A DNA stretch of 64,000 nucleotides from Tritrichomonas musculus. Taxonomy: Eukaryota; Parabasalia; Tritrichomonadida; Tritrichomonadidae. The stretch is from the NCBI GenBank assembly GCA_039105265.1, contig JAPFFF010000037.1, positions 806,001 through 870,000 of the forward strand. Direction: 5' to 3'. The notes under the pieces are model-generated. The model did not search any database and was not told the DNA's origin. It saw only the letters and a program-made list of their open reading frames with translations. Every line of letters starts with the position of its first letter. Positions within the stretch are counted from its first letter, which is position 1. Positions 8,859-19,329 of this stretch are shown here, in pieces. Position numbers and translations under genes: made by a program.

Positions 8859-10656
8859 ACACTGTTAAGGTGAAGTGACCATCACAGTATTCAAAAATAA
8901 AAACTTTTTGATAAATGTAATTAAAACTTTTTGATAAATGTAATTAAAACTTTTTGATAAATGTAATAAGAACTTTTTGATAAATGATATTTAATTTTGG
9001 CGCCTTTTATTTTTTAGACTTTAAAACGATTATCTAAATACTCGATAGCGATTATCTTAGACTTTAAAACGATTATCTAAATGCTCGATAGCGATTATCT
9101 TAGACTTTCAAACGATTATCTAAATGCTCGATAGCGATTATCTTAGACTTTAAAACGATTATCTAAATGCTCGATAGCGATTATCTTAGACTTTAAAACG
9201 ATTATCTAAATGCTCGATAGCGATTATCTTAGACTTTAAAACGATTTCCTAAATACTCGATAGCGATTATCTTAGACTTTCAAACGATTATCTAAATGCT
9301 CGATAGCGATTATCTTAGACTTTCAAACGATTTCCTAAATACTCGATAGCGATTATCTTAGACTTTCAAACGATTATCTAAATACTCGATAGCGATTATC
9401 TTAGACTTTAAAACGATTTCCTAAATACTCGATAGCCATTATCTTAGACTTTCAAACGATTATCTAAATACTCGATAGCGATTATCTTAGACTTTAAAAC
9501 GATTATCTAAATACTCGATAGCGATTAACTTAGACTTTAAAATTTATACTATACCACATAGACGAAAAGACCAAACATAATTTAAATGAATAAATTACTT
9601 ATTGAATATTATTTTTATGAACATTTGATATTTTAATAGATTAAAAGTAAAAATATTGGAATCATTAATATTTTACTAAAATTGTGAGAGCTTTAACAAA
9701 TTTTGAAAATATTAAGAAAAAATTCAAATATTTAAATATTGACGGATATCTTACAATATTGTAAGATATTAAAAAAAATGCTAGTAAAATCCTAAAGTTT
9801 TAATAAATATGAATAGTTTTTTTTTTTAGTTTTTAATTTATAGCAACATGGTTTCAGAATTATTTAAATGTAGTATTTTAAAATCTCAATTAATCATTTT
9901 TTTCATCTTGCTTGTACAAATTTATTATAACTAATTGTTTTTACAGAAATTTATTCGACTGTTTCTCAGTAATATAATTTAATATTAAATCAATATATTT
10001 TAAAAGGATACGCCAACTGTTTAAAAATCTAATTTTTCTTTTATGAGCTTATTTTATAAAAAAAATAAGACTTAGGTTGATTAAATGAAAGTTTGTTTTT
10101 CGAAATAATTTTAATTATAAATTTTCTGCTAGATTTGGAATTCAGGGAGTAGCCATTTGTGTCAATATTATAATCATTAATAAAAGTAACGTATTTTATA
10201 CTGTTTTTTTGGCAACACATTACATATTATTATTTAATCTGGTTTAAATATGGTCATAGTGGCGCTTGCTCTATATTTTATTATCTTTTTGAGGAATTAG
10301 TTTTGTGGATAATATATCTTTTTGAAGACTTCCATATTAATTATTACCAATTTTGAATATCAAGTTTAAATTAGAGTAAAATACCAGTAACTTCAAGAAT
10401 ATTATTGTAATTATGTCGCTATATTCCATAATAGTTTCATTTCGGTATTACTATATTCCCAAATAATTTTAGATCTATAATTTAATTTCACAAAAAGTTC
10501 TTATTACATTTTTCAAAATGTTCTATTACATTTATTAAAAAGTTCTTATTACATTTATCAAAAAGTTCTTATTACATTTATCAAAAAGTTCTTATTACAT
10601 TTATCAAAAAGTTTTATTTTTTGAATACTGTGATGGTCACTTCACCTTAACAGTGT
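8859..10656. mobile_element. 1.8-kb foldback-like element with tandem-repeat arms
   Basis: The outer ~45 bp are inverted and almost identical: ACACTGTTAAGGTGAAGTGA and onward to CAGTATTC at the left, and the same read inward from 10656. Inside each terminus lies an array of 23-bp units built on CTTTTTGATAAATGTAAT: four at the left (8898-8990) and about six inverted at the right (10488-10618). Long inverted arms made of tandem units are the architecture of foldback-type elements. The core holds the 43-bp minisatellite and otherwise plain AT-rich DNA with no ORF. No target duplication could be found; the right side abuts the next element directly at TA. Confidence 0.7.
9016..9542. repeat. 43-bp minisatellite, 12 copies
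   Basis: Twelve head-to-tail units of 43 bp built from AGACTTTAAAACGATTATCT and AAATGCTCGATAGCGATTAT. Units differ at a few fixed places (AAAACG/CAAACG, TTATC/TTTCC, ATGCTC/ATACTC) in shuffled combinations, suggesting unequal exchange. Each unit carries CGATTATCT twice. The array lies off-centre inside the foldback-like element. There are no spacers, so this is not a CRISPR array. Confidence 0.95.
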
Positions 10657-10658
10657 TA

Positions 10659-11429
10659 CCGTATTTATAATAACTTAAGAGTTCTCTCAAAAAACTTAAG
10701 AGTTGATTGAATACTTTAATTTAAAAAGTTAGAATGGTATACAAATATTTTGTAAGAATTTTTATTTTGAATGAATTTACTCTTGAGTAAAATTGAGAAG
10801 AAATAGGCCAATTTTTGGCCTTCGAAGACGATAATTTTTAAAAATGACAAATCTAATTTTAGAAAATATTGATAAGTTCCAAGCTTAATTAAGAATATAT
10901 TGCAAATTCTCGTACCATATCAACTAATAGAAATCGAATATGATAAATGACATACTCCCTGATAAGATTTTTGATAAGTGGAACAAAAAAAATTTGATAT
11001 GCAAAAATACTGAAATGAATTTAAGCTGAAACATATTAGATGCATTTTATTATGAACAATGATTATTTTAATAGATCATATTCTCAGATTACTGTTCAAA
11101 GATGTTTCAAAGAAAATTTTACAAAATGTTAGAATAATTGCTAAGACGCATTTTTGATTAATAAATATTGGTTTTTATATTAATGTATAGGCTATTTTAT
11201 GAATAAAAATTTATATAAAATTTCATTATCAAAATTAATCTTGAACAAAAATTTTAGACTTTCCTGAAAAAAGTGAATATACAAATAAATTAAAGCAAAA
11301 TTTAGATAATTACAAATTTCTTTCATGAATTTGTTCAGCAAATTGATGAATTTGGGAATGAATAAATATCAATTGAAAAAGTGAACTCTTAAGTTTTTTG
11401 AGAGAAATAAGTGGTTATTATAAATACGG
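10659..11429. mobile_element. 771-bp TA-flanked MITE next to the foldback-like element
   Basis: Inverted termini CCGTATTTATAATAAC lie directly inside TA dinucleotides (10657-10658, 11430-11431). A second, subterminal inverted segment (TCTCAAAAAACTTAAGAGTT at the left, its complement at ~11383-11402) extends the similarity to about 50 bp, with a small indel. The TA flank fits Tc1/mariner-type transposition. No ORF. The left TA immediately follows the outer base of the 8859-10656 element, so one element inserted exactly at the edge of the other. Confidence 0.7.
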
Positions 11430-11780
11430 TATATCTATTCTACCCCAAAATACATAAAAATTTCATTGAAAATCAAAATTTTCAAAAGTTGTATACAACT
11501 TTTGACACCATTGAAATCATTTTCAACCAAATTAATAATAAAAGCAGTTGTAACAAATAAACTATTATTTTTTCTCTAGAATGGATCAAATGGATATTCG
11601 ATTTATAGATTAAAAAAATGAGAAAATATCACTCAATCATGTGATTATTAAATTTGCATTTATCTGAATGCATAGTGAATGGATCAAAATAATTTATAAT
11701 GTAGCTGATAATAATAAATATTTATAAAATATATTATATTAAATATCTTTAAAATTTTAATTTTAAATTATTGAAGATAA

Positions 11781-11806
11781 TTATTATTATTATTATTATT
11801 ATTATT
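11781..11806. repeat. (ATT)n microsatellite
   Basis: About eight and a half uninterrupted ATT/TTA triplets, directly before the first unit of the tandem repeat at 11807. Confidence 0.9.
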
Positions 11807-12100
11807 TTGCAAACCTAGGTTTATTTAAGTAATTATGCTCATATATTAACAATTAAATGTCACATCTTCTTCTCAAATACTGAACAATAATAGAGTCACA
11901 TGAATTTTCAATTTGAAGATAATTATTAAATCTTTTTTTTTTTTACAAACCTAGACTTATTTAAGTAATTATGCTCATATATTTACAATTAAATGCAACA
12001 TCTTCTTCTCAGCATTTAAAAGATATGAATTTGAAGATAGTTTTTAATTTTTTTTTACAAACCTAGACTTATTCAAGTAATTATGCTCTTATACTTAAAG
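11807..12100. repeat. Imperfect tandem repeat, three units of ~112-136 bp
   Basis: Three head-to-tail units begin with RCAAACCTAGRYTTATTYAAG followed by TAATTATGCTC, at about 11809, 11945 and 12057. The first two continue with ACATCTTCTTCTCA and a TTTGAAGATA block; the third is cut short. Poly-T tracts lie at the joints. No coding capacity. Confidence 0.85.
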
Positions 12101-12336
12101 AAAATCATGATTGGGATTGATAATCATCAGGCTGTTTGTTGTTCTTTTCTCTAAGCTTGAAAAGTAACGTATTTTATTACAAAAATTAACGTACATACAT
12201 TGAAAATTAACGTATTTACATTGAAATAAACTATACTCCCTCATTCAATTTTTTATTTTTGCATTGCTTGATTTATCTATTTTTTTTTATTTATAAATGA
12301 AACTATACATTTCAAAAAATGCAAATAAGCTTGTAA

Positions 12337-12380
12337 ATTTGGTGAAATAAACGTTTTTTGGGTTTTAAAAATCACCAAAT
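12337..12380. repeat. Short inverted repeat ATTTGGTGA/TCACCAAAT
   Basis: A perfect 9-bp stem encloses a 26-nt interval. CACCAAAA recurs at ~12626-12634 and ~12691-12698, and GGTGATTTG at ~12722, so this stretch may be a decayed inverted-repeat element of roughly 400 bp. No clean boundary is visible. Confidence 0.45.
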
Positions 12381-12627
12381 GTAACCATATTATTGTCAAA
12401 TAAATTTTTTTAGTATTTATTATTGTCATAAACCATTGAATTATTTGAAAGAGGAATTAAATGAGTTTTATCAAAAGTCATATTAATAATCGATAAGATT
12501 TTCTCAGTAAAAAAAAGTTATTTTTTGAATATTACAAAATAATTGTATGATTTGTTTAATATATCATATAAAATAATAATAAAAAGCTCATTTATATTGA
12601 CGATGAAAATCAAAATAACCGATTTCA

Positions 12628-12654
12628 CCAAAAGCCCAGGTCTTGGGCTTTTGG
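12628..12654. repeat. Hairpin with 11-bp perfect stem
   Basis: CCAAAAGCCCA pairs with TGGGCTTTTGG across a 5-nt loop (GGTCT). It is unusually GC-rich for its surroundings. A run of 24 A residues follows at 12755-12778. Confidence 0.7.
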
Positions 12655-13181
12655 CGACAGCATTCAATTTTGAATAGTTTACATATATTTTGGAGATCAC
12701 CAAAACGGTTTTTTTGGCGATGGTGATTTGTAAAGCTTTCAAAATATCATATATAAAAAAAAAAAAAAAAAAAAAAAATAAGATATAAAATTATAATAAA
12801 ATCAATAAAAGCATTTTTTCAATTAAAAATAATTTTTTTTCATTTATATTTTAAATATATACCGATATAAAATGTATTTAAAATATTAATAGTATTTTTA
12901 TTTTTATGAATATATATAGCCGAATAATAAATAATGCATTGAAATATTAACACCCTTTCAAATCTTCCTTTTTTAGAATTGCAGGGACGATCAAAATAAA
13001 CGTACATGTCATATCAACTTTTTCTTAGTATGGTGAAAAATAAAAAGTGACATATAAATAATAATATAATGGCTGACCTTTTTTTCAACTTTTCTAGCTC
13101 TTAGATTCAATGATTTTCATTGTTTATTATTCAATAAGAATTTATATGACTAATATATACTCTTTGTTATTCATAATTTTC

Positions 13182-13699
13182 AATTCTTTTCAATTGTTCA
13201 CTTTTTGAAGGCTGCCACTCCATTTGCTGTAGATTATGGAAGCTGCTTTTTCAATTAAAATAAAAAAAAAACGAATATGACAAAAAAATTCTGAGAAAAT
13301 AATTTTTTATTTATTTTCATATTATATTTGCTTTTCTAATGCTAGTGATTTGGGAATCTACATCAAAGTGTCTTATATAAGCTTCTCTTTTCCATCAACA
13401 ATGTTTTTTCCTCTTTGGATCTCAAAATCCTGATATTGATATCTGATGAGCACCGCCTCGACGTAACAAATGCCAAGAATAATGGCTATGATCAAATCCA
13501 ATTTACTCAACAGTTGCTTTTAAATGGTTTCAAAGTGTATCTCCTGAAGTTTCGACTATTAAATTTGAAAATAAATAAAAAATTAATTTCTCAGAATTTT
13601 TTTTGTCATATCCGTTTTTTAATATTTTAATTGAAAAAGTAGCTTCTAATCTACAGCAAATGAAGAGGCGCATTCAAAAAGTGAAATTGAAAAGAATTC
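13182..13699. repeat. Inverted-repeat element with ~135-bp diverged arms
   Basis: The left arm (~13182-13319) and right arm (~13567-13699) are inverted copies with scattered substitutions and small indels; shared stretches include CATTTGCTGTAGATTA and GATATGACAAAAAAA-type segments. The ~245-bp core is less AT-rich and translates in frame +13415 to a piece resembling an ankyrin-repeat helix (NAKNNGYDQI followed by LLLNG), possibly a captured host-gene fragment. No target duplication was found. The strong hairpin at 13699-13755 starts exactly where the right arm ends. Confidence 0.6.
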
Positions 13700-13755
13700 C
13701 AGTTTGTCGAACCTACTTTTTGAGCTTCGCTCAAAAAGTAGGTTCCACAAACTGG
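13699..13755. repeat. 57-nt near-perfect hairpin
   Basis: CCAGTTTGT, a C:C mismatch, then GAACCTACTTTTTGAGC, a TTC loop, and the full complement back. That gives 26 base pairs with one mismatch and a 3-nt loop. In AT-rich DNA such a stem is very unlikely by chance. It could be the fused terminal repeats of an element that lost its interior, or a structured RNA. Confidence 0.9.
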
Positions 13756-13756
13756 T

Positions 13757-13990
13757 AACTTTTCAAACTCAATTTCAACATCTCAATAATCAAGTCCCCG
13801 CTGGGCACAAGAGCAATTTCAATGTTATTTACTTGTTCTCTTAATCATTCTAAACCGCTCATTCTTCAAAATTTTCAACTTTTCAAACTCAATTTCAACA
13901 TCTCAATAATCAAGTCCCCGCTAAGCACAAGAGAAATTTCAATGTTATTTACTTGTTCTCTCAATCATTTTAAGCGGCTTTTTATTCCCA
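13757..13990. repeat. Two tandem 120-bp units
   Basis: AACTTTTCAAACTCAATTTC opens both units (13757 and 13877), and AAGTCCCCGCT lies 120 bp apart (13793, 13913). The second copy has about ten substitutions. An inverted AGCGGGGACTT lies at ~14367, so these units may belong to a larger inverted-repeat element. Confidence 0.85.
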
Positions 13991-15336
13991 ATTTTCAAAT
14001 TTTCTGATTCATAATCAGCATCTTATCAATTATTTTCTTTACTTGACTATTAGAACAACCAAAAATATTTATATGTATAAATAAAAAAATCAAAAAGCTT
14101 TAAATGCAATTTCTTTATGATATATTTTTATTTTTTAGTAAAATTATGAAAATTATTTATCCAAAATTTGTAATAATGATGCTTGTTATTTGATCACAAA
14201 TATTTATTTATTTTTGAAGTTCAAATAGTACATATCAAGGTGCACTTTGAGTTCAGATTGTTTTTTTGTTTTAATAGAATAAACATAAAACCGAAAGTTG
14301 AAATGAGAAAGTATCTTATTTTATTTTTTATTATGAGTATGATAATTTGATATAACTCTTTGGACGAGCGGGGACTTAGTTTTAGAGATTTATTGAAGTA
14401 AAAAAACAAACTTTTTCTGATGTAATTTGGTCGCAAATCTCATGCAATGCCTGATTGATATTAAAATTATTAATTTTTAATTTAAATCATAAAATGAAAT
14501 ATATTGGCAAAAATAATAATAACTGCATATCAAAAATCAAATAAAATCAAAACTAAGCTTTGATTTTGTATTTTTGAAGATATGCTGAAAAGCTTCAAAA
14601 AACAGATTTTCATGAAAGTAAATTATTCTATAAGAGTATATTATTATTAGTTTAATTTTTGAATTTTAAGTCATTCCCATAATTATATATTGAGATAAAA
14701 TAAAAACAAAATCAACCATGAACGAACTTTTTGAAAGAAAAAATTTATTTCTGCAATTTGCCTCAAAAAAACAGAAGTTCATATTATTTAATGAACTTTT
14801 GTATAAGGAAGCATGGGATAATCTTCGAAACACATAAAGATATTCAAGAATAATTAAAAATATTTTTGAAGCATGCGACAAACTAATACGTAGAAATCAT
14901 AAAGCTATTGGTGCTAATAATATATTCCAGAGGATATTTGATAAAAACAAAGAGAGACTTAGAAAAATAAAAATTATTTACCTTTTTTATTCTAAACGTA
15001 CATAAAATGTAACCACAAAGGAAAATTGAAAGAAAAAAAAAATATAAAACTTTTTGTATTCATAGAAACTTTTCTTTTTTTCTGAGAAAAATTATTTTTA
15101 TTCATATATATATTCTGAAGATACGTTTATTATTTTTCATTCAAAAAAACATTGAATTTTTTTCAATTTGTCATTCAAATTTAAAATAGTATTAGAAAAA
15201 CATTTATATCTCATGAGGATAATAAATAAATTTATTAAAAATTGTTATTTAGATGATATGAAATTATTATTTAAAATGATATCTCTATTTAAAATATGTT
15301 AGAAGCATTTGGGGATTAAAAAACAGAGAAGTGCAG

Positions 15337-15360
15337 GGACAAAAATAACGTATTTTGTCC
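15337..15360. repeat. 24-nt palindrome containing TAACGTATTTT
   Basis: GGACAAAAATAACG reads back as CGTATTTTGTCC, an almost perfect palindrome around ACGT with one unpaired base. It is preceded by CAGG, and CAGGGAC also opens a similar stretch at ~12981 with AAATAAACGTAC, so these may be ends of one decayed family. Confidence 0.6.
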
Positions 15361-15775
15361 ATTTAATATTTTGCTTTTATTTCCTTTAATATTTTATATC
15401 TCAATAATTTTATTATATTTTTATTTTAAACATTTATTGTATTATATGAAATACTTATTGTTTTGATTATTTATTCAAAGGGAAAGAAGTTACTTAATTG
15501 CCAAAAATCATTAAATATATATAAATATCTTAATGAAAAAATATTTTTAATTCATAATTATCGTATATTTAACTAATAAATATAATATTAATATTTAATA
15601 ATTATTTGTTTAAAATAAAACAATTTTTTTCATGAAAAAAAATAAAATTTAAAAAAAAAATGTATTTTACAACTCATTTTTTGGAATGGTTGTTTAATTC
15701 TCAAGGGATAACTATATATCAATTTATAGGATAATTAATATATATCACAATAAATATATGAAAATAAAAAACGAC

Positions 15776-16553
15776 TCGTCAGGCGTAGCTGCGTTTTAAC
15801 CTTTAATTTTTTAAAAAAAATTTAAATTTTTGAATGAAAAAAAAAAAAAATTGGCATGAATCTTTTTCAAGGATTTTTTTTAATATGTCAAAACCTTTTT
15901 GACTATTTCCGGTTGGATATTTGACTATTTCCGGTTCATATTGAATTTTTTTAAATTGCTTTTTTTTTTCAAGAAGGAAATTAAAACATTCAAAATATTT
16001 TTTGATAAATTATATATTAAAATATGCATTATTCCAATAGTCATCTTTTAAATTGCTCTGTTAAAAACAAAGAAAATTCTTTTTTTACTGAGATAAAATA
16101 GTTTTATTTTATAATAAAAATACAAAGAATACGACATATTCATTAATTTCTCCCAACAATCTCTTATTTAAACCAATTATGGTAAATAAATAAATCATCA
16201 GTGCATATCTTAAGGTATTTTTAAAAAATTTCATTGAGAATATTTAATATCAGATTTTAGCAATTCATGTTTTCAAGAGTAGAAAAAGATTCAAAAGATA
16301 AATCATATTATATTATGCAAAAATCATTCTTCATTTTACACATTTATCATTTAATTCATAGAAATTTAAAATGGCATTATTACAAGATCGATTGAATTAA
16401 TTTTTTTATTAAACATTTTCATATAATAAAGATGCATTTAATATTTTATGACTTTTTTTATGCAAAAACATGAAAAATATTTGATGAATTTTTTTTATAA
16501 TTTCAATGGTTTACGAAAATTAATAAAAATACTCATAAAACTCCACCTGACGA
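15776..16553. mobile_element. Possible decayed inverted-repeat element
   Basis: TCGTCAGGCGTAG at 15776 and TCGTCAGGTGGAG read inward from 16553 match at 11 of 13 positions. No target duplication is clear, and the similarity does not extend further in. Inside, TTTGACTATTTCCGGTT is repeated directly twice near 15898-15934. Weak evidence only. Confidence 0.3.
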
Positions 16554-17088
16554 ACAAAACTCTTTCATTAAATATTTTTTATATAATATGGAATATACTT
16601 AATAAAATATATTAATATAAAGAATTTCTAAAAAAATTTTAAGTACCCATACCTCTAAAAACAGCAAATTACTCTAAATAAAATTTTATTTTAGGAAAGC
16701 TTAATATTATGCTTATAAAAAGATATACTTATTTGAAAATTGTGCTAAAGTTTAGATTAAAAAAACAAGTTTATATCAATTAAGAAATATAAAAAATATT
16801 TCAATACAACAAATTGAGAGAAAACACGATTTCAATACTAAAATTTGAAATGAGATTATCCGATTTGAATGAAAACTCCGAAACGTATAGAAGGATTTAA
16901 TTACTGAATAGGCAATTTTATTATATATATTTATTATATTATATATATTTAAACTTTCTTAATTTGGAAACCAACTAACGAGCAAATCTATGGTTCACCC
17001 TCCTCTAATCAAATAGATTAGATTCTGACTTTTTAAGAAAAAAAGATGACGATCATATAAAGTAATTAAAATCTATCAATTTTTTTTA

Positions 17089-18225
17089 ATGAGTGTTGAT
17101 TCATCAACAACATTAAAAACATTTCCGTTATTCTTGATTCCTCATCAATATAACGAAGACATTAATTATATGCGGCACACGCTCAAAGAGTGGGATATTG
17201 GAAAGTTAAAGGATCCAATATATTTTTATCAACCAACAGTTAAACCGAATAGTGAAGGCGGAGTTGTAAAGGAAACTAATAATGCAACACGAAATAAAAG
17301 GCCTTTTTATGATGTTAAGAAAGAATTTATTAAACGCCCTGAAGATGAAAATTGGATGATGTATACAAGTGATGGTGTTTTATTCAAAGGCTCTCCCGAT
17401 ACACTTTCATCGGCTGCAGTAATTATTCCAGGAAAGGATGAATTTATTATACAGCTTGTTAATAATTCAATTCGGATTAAAGATGGAAAAGACATAGATG
17501 GTGATATTGATATAGATACAGTAGTGAAAAGATCAAAAGCAGAAAAAGAGATGAAACAACGCAATTTCAAAAAGAACTTTAGATTTATGTATGACGATTT
17601 AGAAAAAAAAGAAAATGAAAGAATAAGTAAAGCAAAAGAAATGCGCGAAAATGGTGATGAGGATATAGCTCTTGGTGGCTCTGGCGATGAATCTGGTGGT
17701 GATGACGCCTATAATCTTGATGAAAATGCTGCTGACGTTGATGATGCCAGGAGTGATGATGATGAAGATGTTGGAGACGCTATTGATGATATGTTTGCAG
17801 ATATGCCTGAAGATTTAGTCGAAATGGGTATTTCAGATGACGAAGAAGAAAGCGTAAGTAGTTCTGATGATGAAGATGAAGAAGGAAAAAGCGGAAAAAA
17901 GAAAAAGAAGAAGAAGGGAGACCAAGCCAAAGCAGAAAAAGCTTCAGTTTCAAGTCAGGGCGAAAATCAAGGTCAATCAGTTGCAAATTTATCTACAGAA
18001 AAAATCGTTGATGATATATTAGGTCCTCAGGTTCTCAAAGAAGATGAGCTTGTTAGATATATGATGGATGTTGGATATGTTACATCAAAAGAATTGTTTA
18101 GGAAATTCCAAGATAGATTACAAACACCGGAACAAAGAAATGCTTTCAAAGATCTTGCCAAGAAAAGGCTTCAAACATACATTGATAAAGGAATGAAATA
18201 TTTCAAACTTAAACTTAAAAGATAA
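17089..18225 (+). CDS. TFIIF large subunit (RAP74-like, GTF2F1 family)
   Basis: General transcription factor IIF alpha, which binds RNA polymerase II with TFIIF beta in initiation. The N-terminal ~170 residues fit the RAP74 dimerisation fold (RPEDENWMMYTSDGVLFKGSPD, then SAAVIIPGKDEFIIQLVNNSIRI). Residues ~190-280 are highly acidic and Ser/Gly-rich, followed by a run of seven lysines (GKKKKKKKGD). The last ~65 residues (KEDELVRYMMDVGYVTSKELFRKFQDRL and the strand after it) match the C-terminal winged helix that contacts the CTD phosphatase in other eukaryotes. At 378 residues it is shorter than the human 517 because the charged middle is reduced. Start: first ATG, with TATCAATTTTTTTTA just upstream. 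The next gene starts 135 bp downstream. Confidence 0.85.
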   Translation: MSVDSSTTLKTFPLFLIPHQYNEDINYMRHTLKEWDIGKLKDPIYFYQPTVKPNSEGGVVKETNNATRNKRPFYDVKKEFIKRPEDENWMMYTSDGVLFKGSPDTLSSAAVIIPGKDEFIIQLVNNSIRIKDGKDIDGDIDIDTVVKRSKAEKEMKQRNFKKNFRFMYDDLEKKENERISKAKEMRENGDEDIALGGSGDESGGDDAYNLDENAADVDDARSDDDEDVGDAIDDMFADMPEDLVEMGISDDEEESVSSSDDEDEEGKSGKKKKKKKGDQAKAEKASVSSQGENQGQSVANLSTEKIVDDILGPQVLKEDELVRYMMDVGYVTSKELFRKFQDRLQTPEQRNAFKDLAKKRLQTYIDKGMKYFKLKLKR

Positions 18226-18360
18226 AACTCCATCATATAACAATATTATTTCTTTTTCTTTCTTCTTTTTTATCTTTTTAATGAACAAACTTGAGTTTGA
18301 ATTCGGTATTTTTTTTTTGAATAGTTTACGGAAAATTTTGATTTTTGTGATTTTATTTTC

Positions 18361-18945
18361 ATGATGTTTTTTTTGATTCACAGTATTTATTCAATTAATC
18401 AACCAATTAAAGATCTCTTCATTGGAAATTGGCTAATTAAATCACATGAAATTTTTTTTGAAGATAATCTTGATTTCAATCATTCTTATCATGTTTCATT
18501 TCTTGAATATGAACAAATATCACTGGTTGGGGATTTATTTGAAAATTTTGATAATTCAAAAACCGAATTAATTACAACAGTGAAACTTGATTTTTCAGAA
18601 TTAATTGCGATCGTTTGGACTGGAAGTTTGAAATATTTTTATAAATTAATTAAAATCAAATTCATCGAATCAAGGAATCAAACATTTGTTGCACAAGGAA
18701 AATTTATAGATGGAACAGGTGATTATATGATTTCTATATATTCACCATTAAGAATTGATATGACGATATATGAAAAAGGGAAAGTAACCTACTTTTCAAT
18801 GGAAAAAGAATCTCCTCATATTCCGTTCATATGGATGTCTAAATATTTTTATTTCCTCCCAGTAACAATACTATTAATAACTATAATCTTTATTCCATGC
18901 AAAAAAGAACAAACAAAGAAAACAAATAAGCCCAAGATAGATTAA
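18361..18945 (+). CDS. Small single-pass membrane protein, unknown function
   Basis: 194 residues. A short hydrophobic N terminus (MMFFLIHSIYS) looks like a signal peptide, followed by a ~150-residue domain with beta-strand character, then a transmembrane segment (~168-186, YFLPVTILLITIIFIP) and a Lys-rich cytosolic tail. This predicts a type I membrane protein of the ER or surface. I do not recognise the family. The tail KKEQTKKTNKPKID has lysines near the C terminus, but not at the exact positions of a canonical KKxx signal. It follows TFIIF on the same strand with a 135-bp gap and probably has its own promoter. Confidence 0.7.
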   Translation: MMFFLIHSIYSINQPIKDLFIGNWLIKSHEIFFEDNLDFNHSYHVSFLEYEQISLVGDLFENFDNSKTELITTVKLDFSELIAIVWTGSLKYFYKLIKIKFIESRNQTFVAQGKFIDGTGDYMISIYSPLRIDMTIYEKGKVTYFSMEKESPHIPFIWMSKYFYFLPVTILLITIIFIPCKKEQTKKTNKPKID

Positions 18946-19329
18946 TTAATCAAGATATGAACTTGTATTTGTATATTAATTTATTAAAGGCAAATAAAAA
19001 GTTGCATTTAATAAGCTCCATTCAATTTGTCATCTTTATAAACTTTGCTTTACCTCAATAAGGCAAGCCTTAAAAATATGAAGGCTTTCAGAATCAAAGT
19101 TGTAATCAAATTTATTCAATAATTCAACAAATAATGCCTACACAGTAATATTTTACAGATGAAAATTTATCAATTTTAAATATATTTCCATTTTCGTCAG
19201 AATAATAAAAAATAATTCATTTGATAATATTTAAAAAAAAAAAATTAAAAAAATAATATATATATATATTTTACATATAATAATTAAAAATGAAAATCAA
19301 TAATAAATTAAAAAAAAAATTAAGTTAAC
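18946..19329. other. Convergent intergenic region, nothing specific
   Basis: 384 bp between two genes that end toward each other. It is AT-rich, with A-runs and an (AT)n stretch at ~19257-19270. No ORF or repeat of note; the 3' ends of both transcripts must lie here. Confidence 0.6.

Larger units (their letters stand above)
5991..17088. other. 11-kb gene-free, transposon-derived repeat region
   Basis: No convincing gene is present: the longest open frames here are about 75 codons, low in complexity and without motifs. The identifiable content is listed separately (five clear inverted-repeat elements, tandem repeats, hairpins). The remainder (5991-6311, 7010-7120, 7632-7745, 11432-11780, 12101-12336, 12780-13180, 13997-15336, 15361-15775, 16554-17088) is very AT-rich and shows nothing I can name beyond homopolymer and dinucleotide runs. 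The motif TAACGTATTT recurs across it. Confidence 0.7.

Noticed and set aside
9016-9542. Regular repeat array as a CRISPR candidate
   Set aside because: Units are contiguous 43-mers without unique spacers, inside a eukaryotic transposon-like element, with no cas-type genes.
12755-12778. A24 run as the tail of a retroposed gene
   Set aside because: The upstream sequence has no coding or SINE-like structure and no target duplication; similar homopolymers are common here.
13793-14377. AAGTCCCCGCT and its inverted copy as the ends of an element
   Set aside because: Only 11 bp match, one end is a tandem duplicate, and no target duplication is present; kept only as a note under the 120-bp repeat.
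14000-15330. Short ORFs around 14.2-14.9 kb
   Set aside because: About 70 codons, Ile/Asn/Lys/Phe-rich, no motif; expected by chance in this composition.
12977-15360. CAGGGAC motifs at ~12981 and ~15334 as a pair of hAT ends
   Set aside because: Both face the same direction, so they cannot be the two ends of one element.
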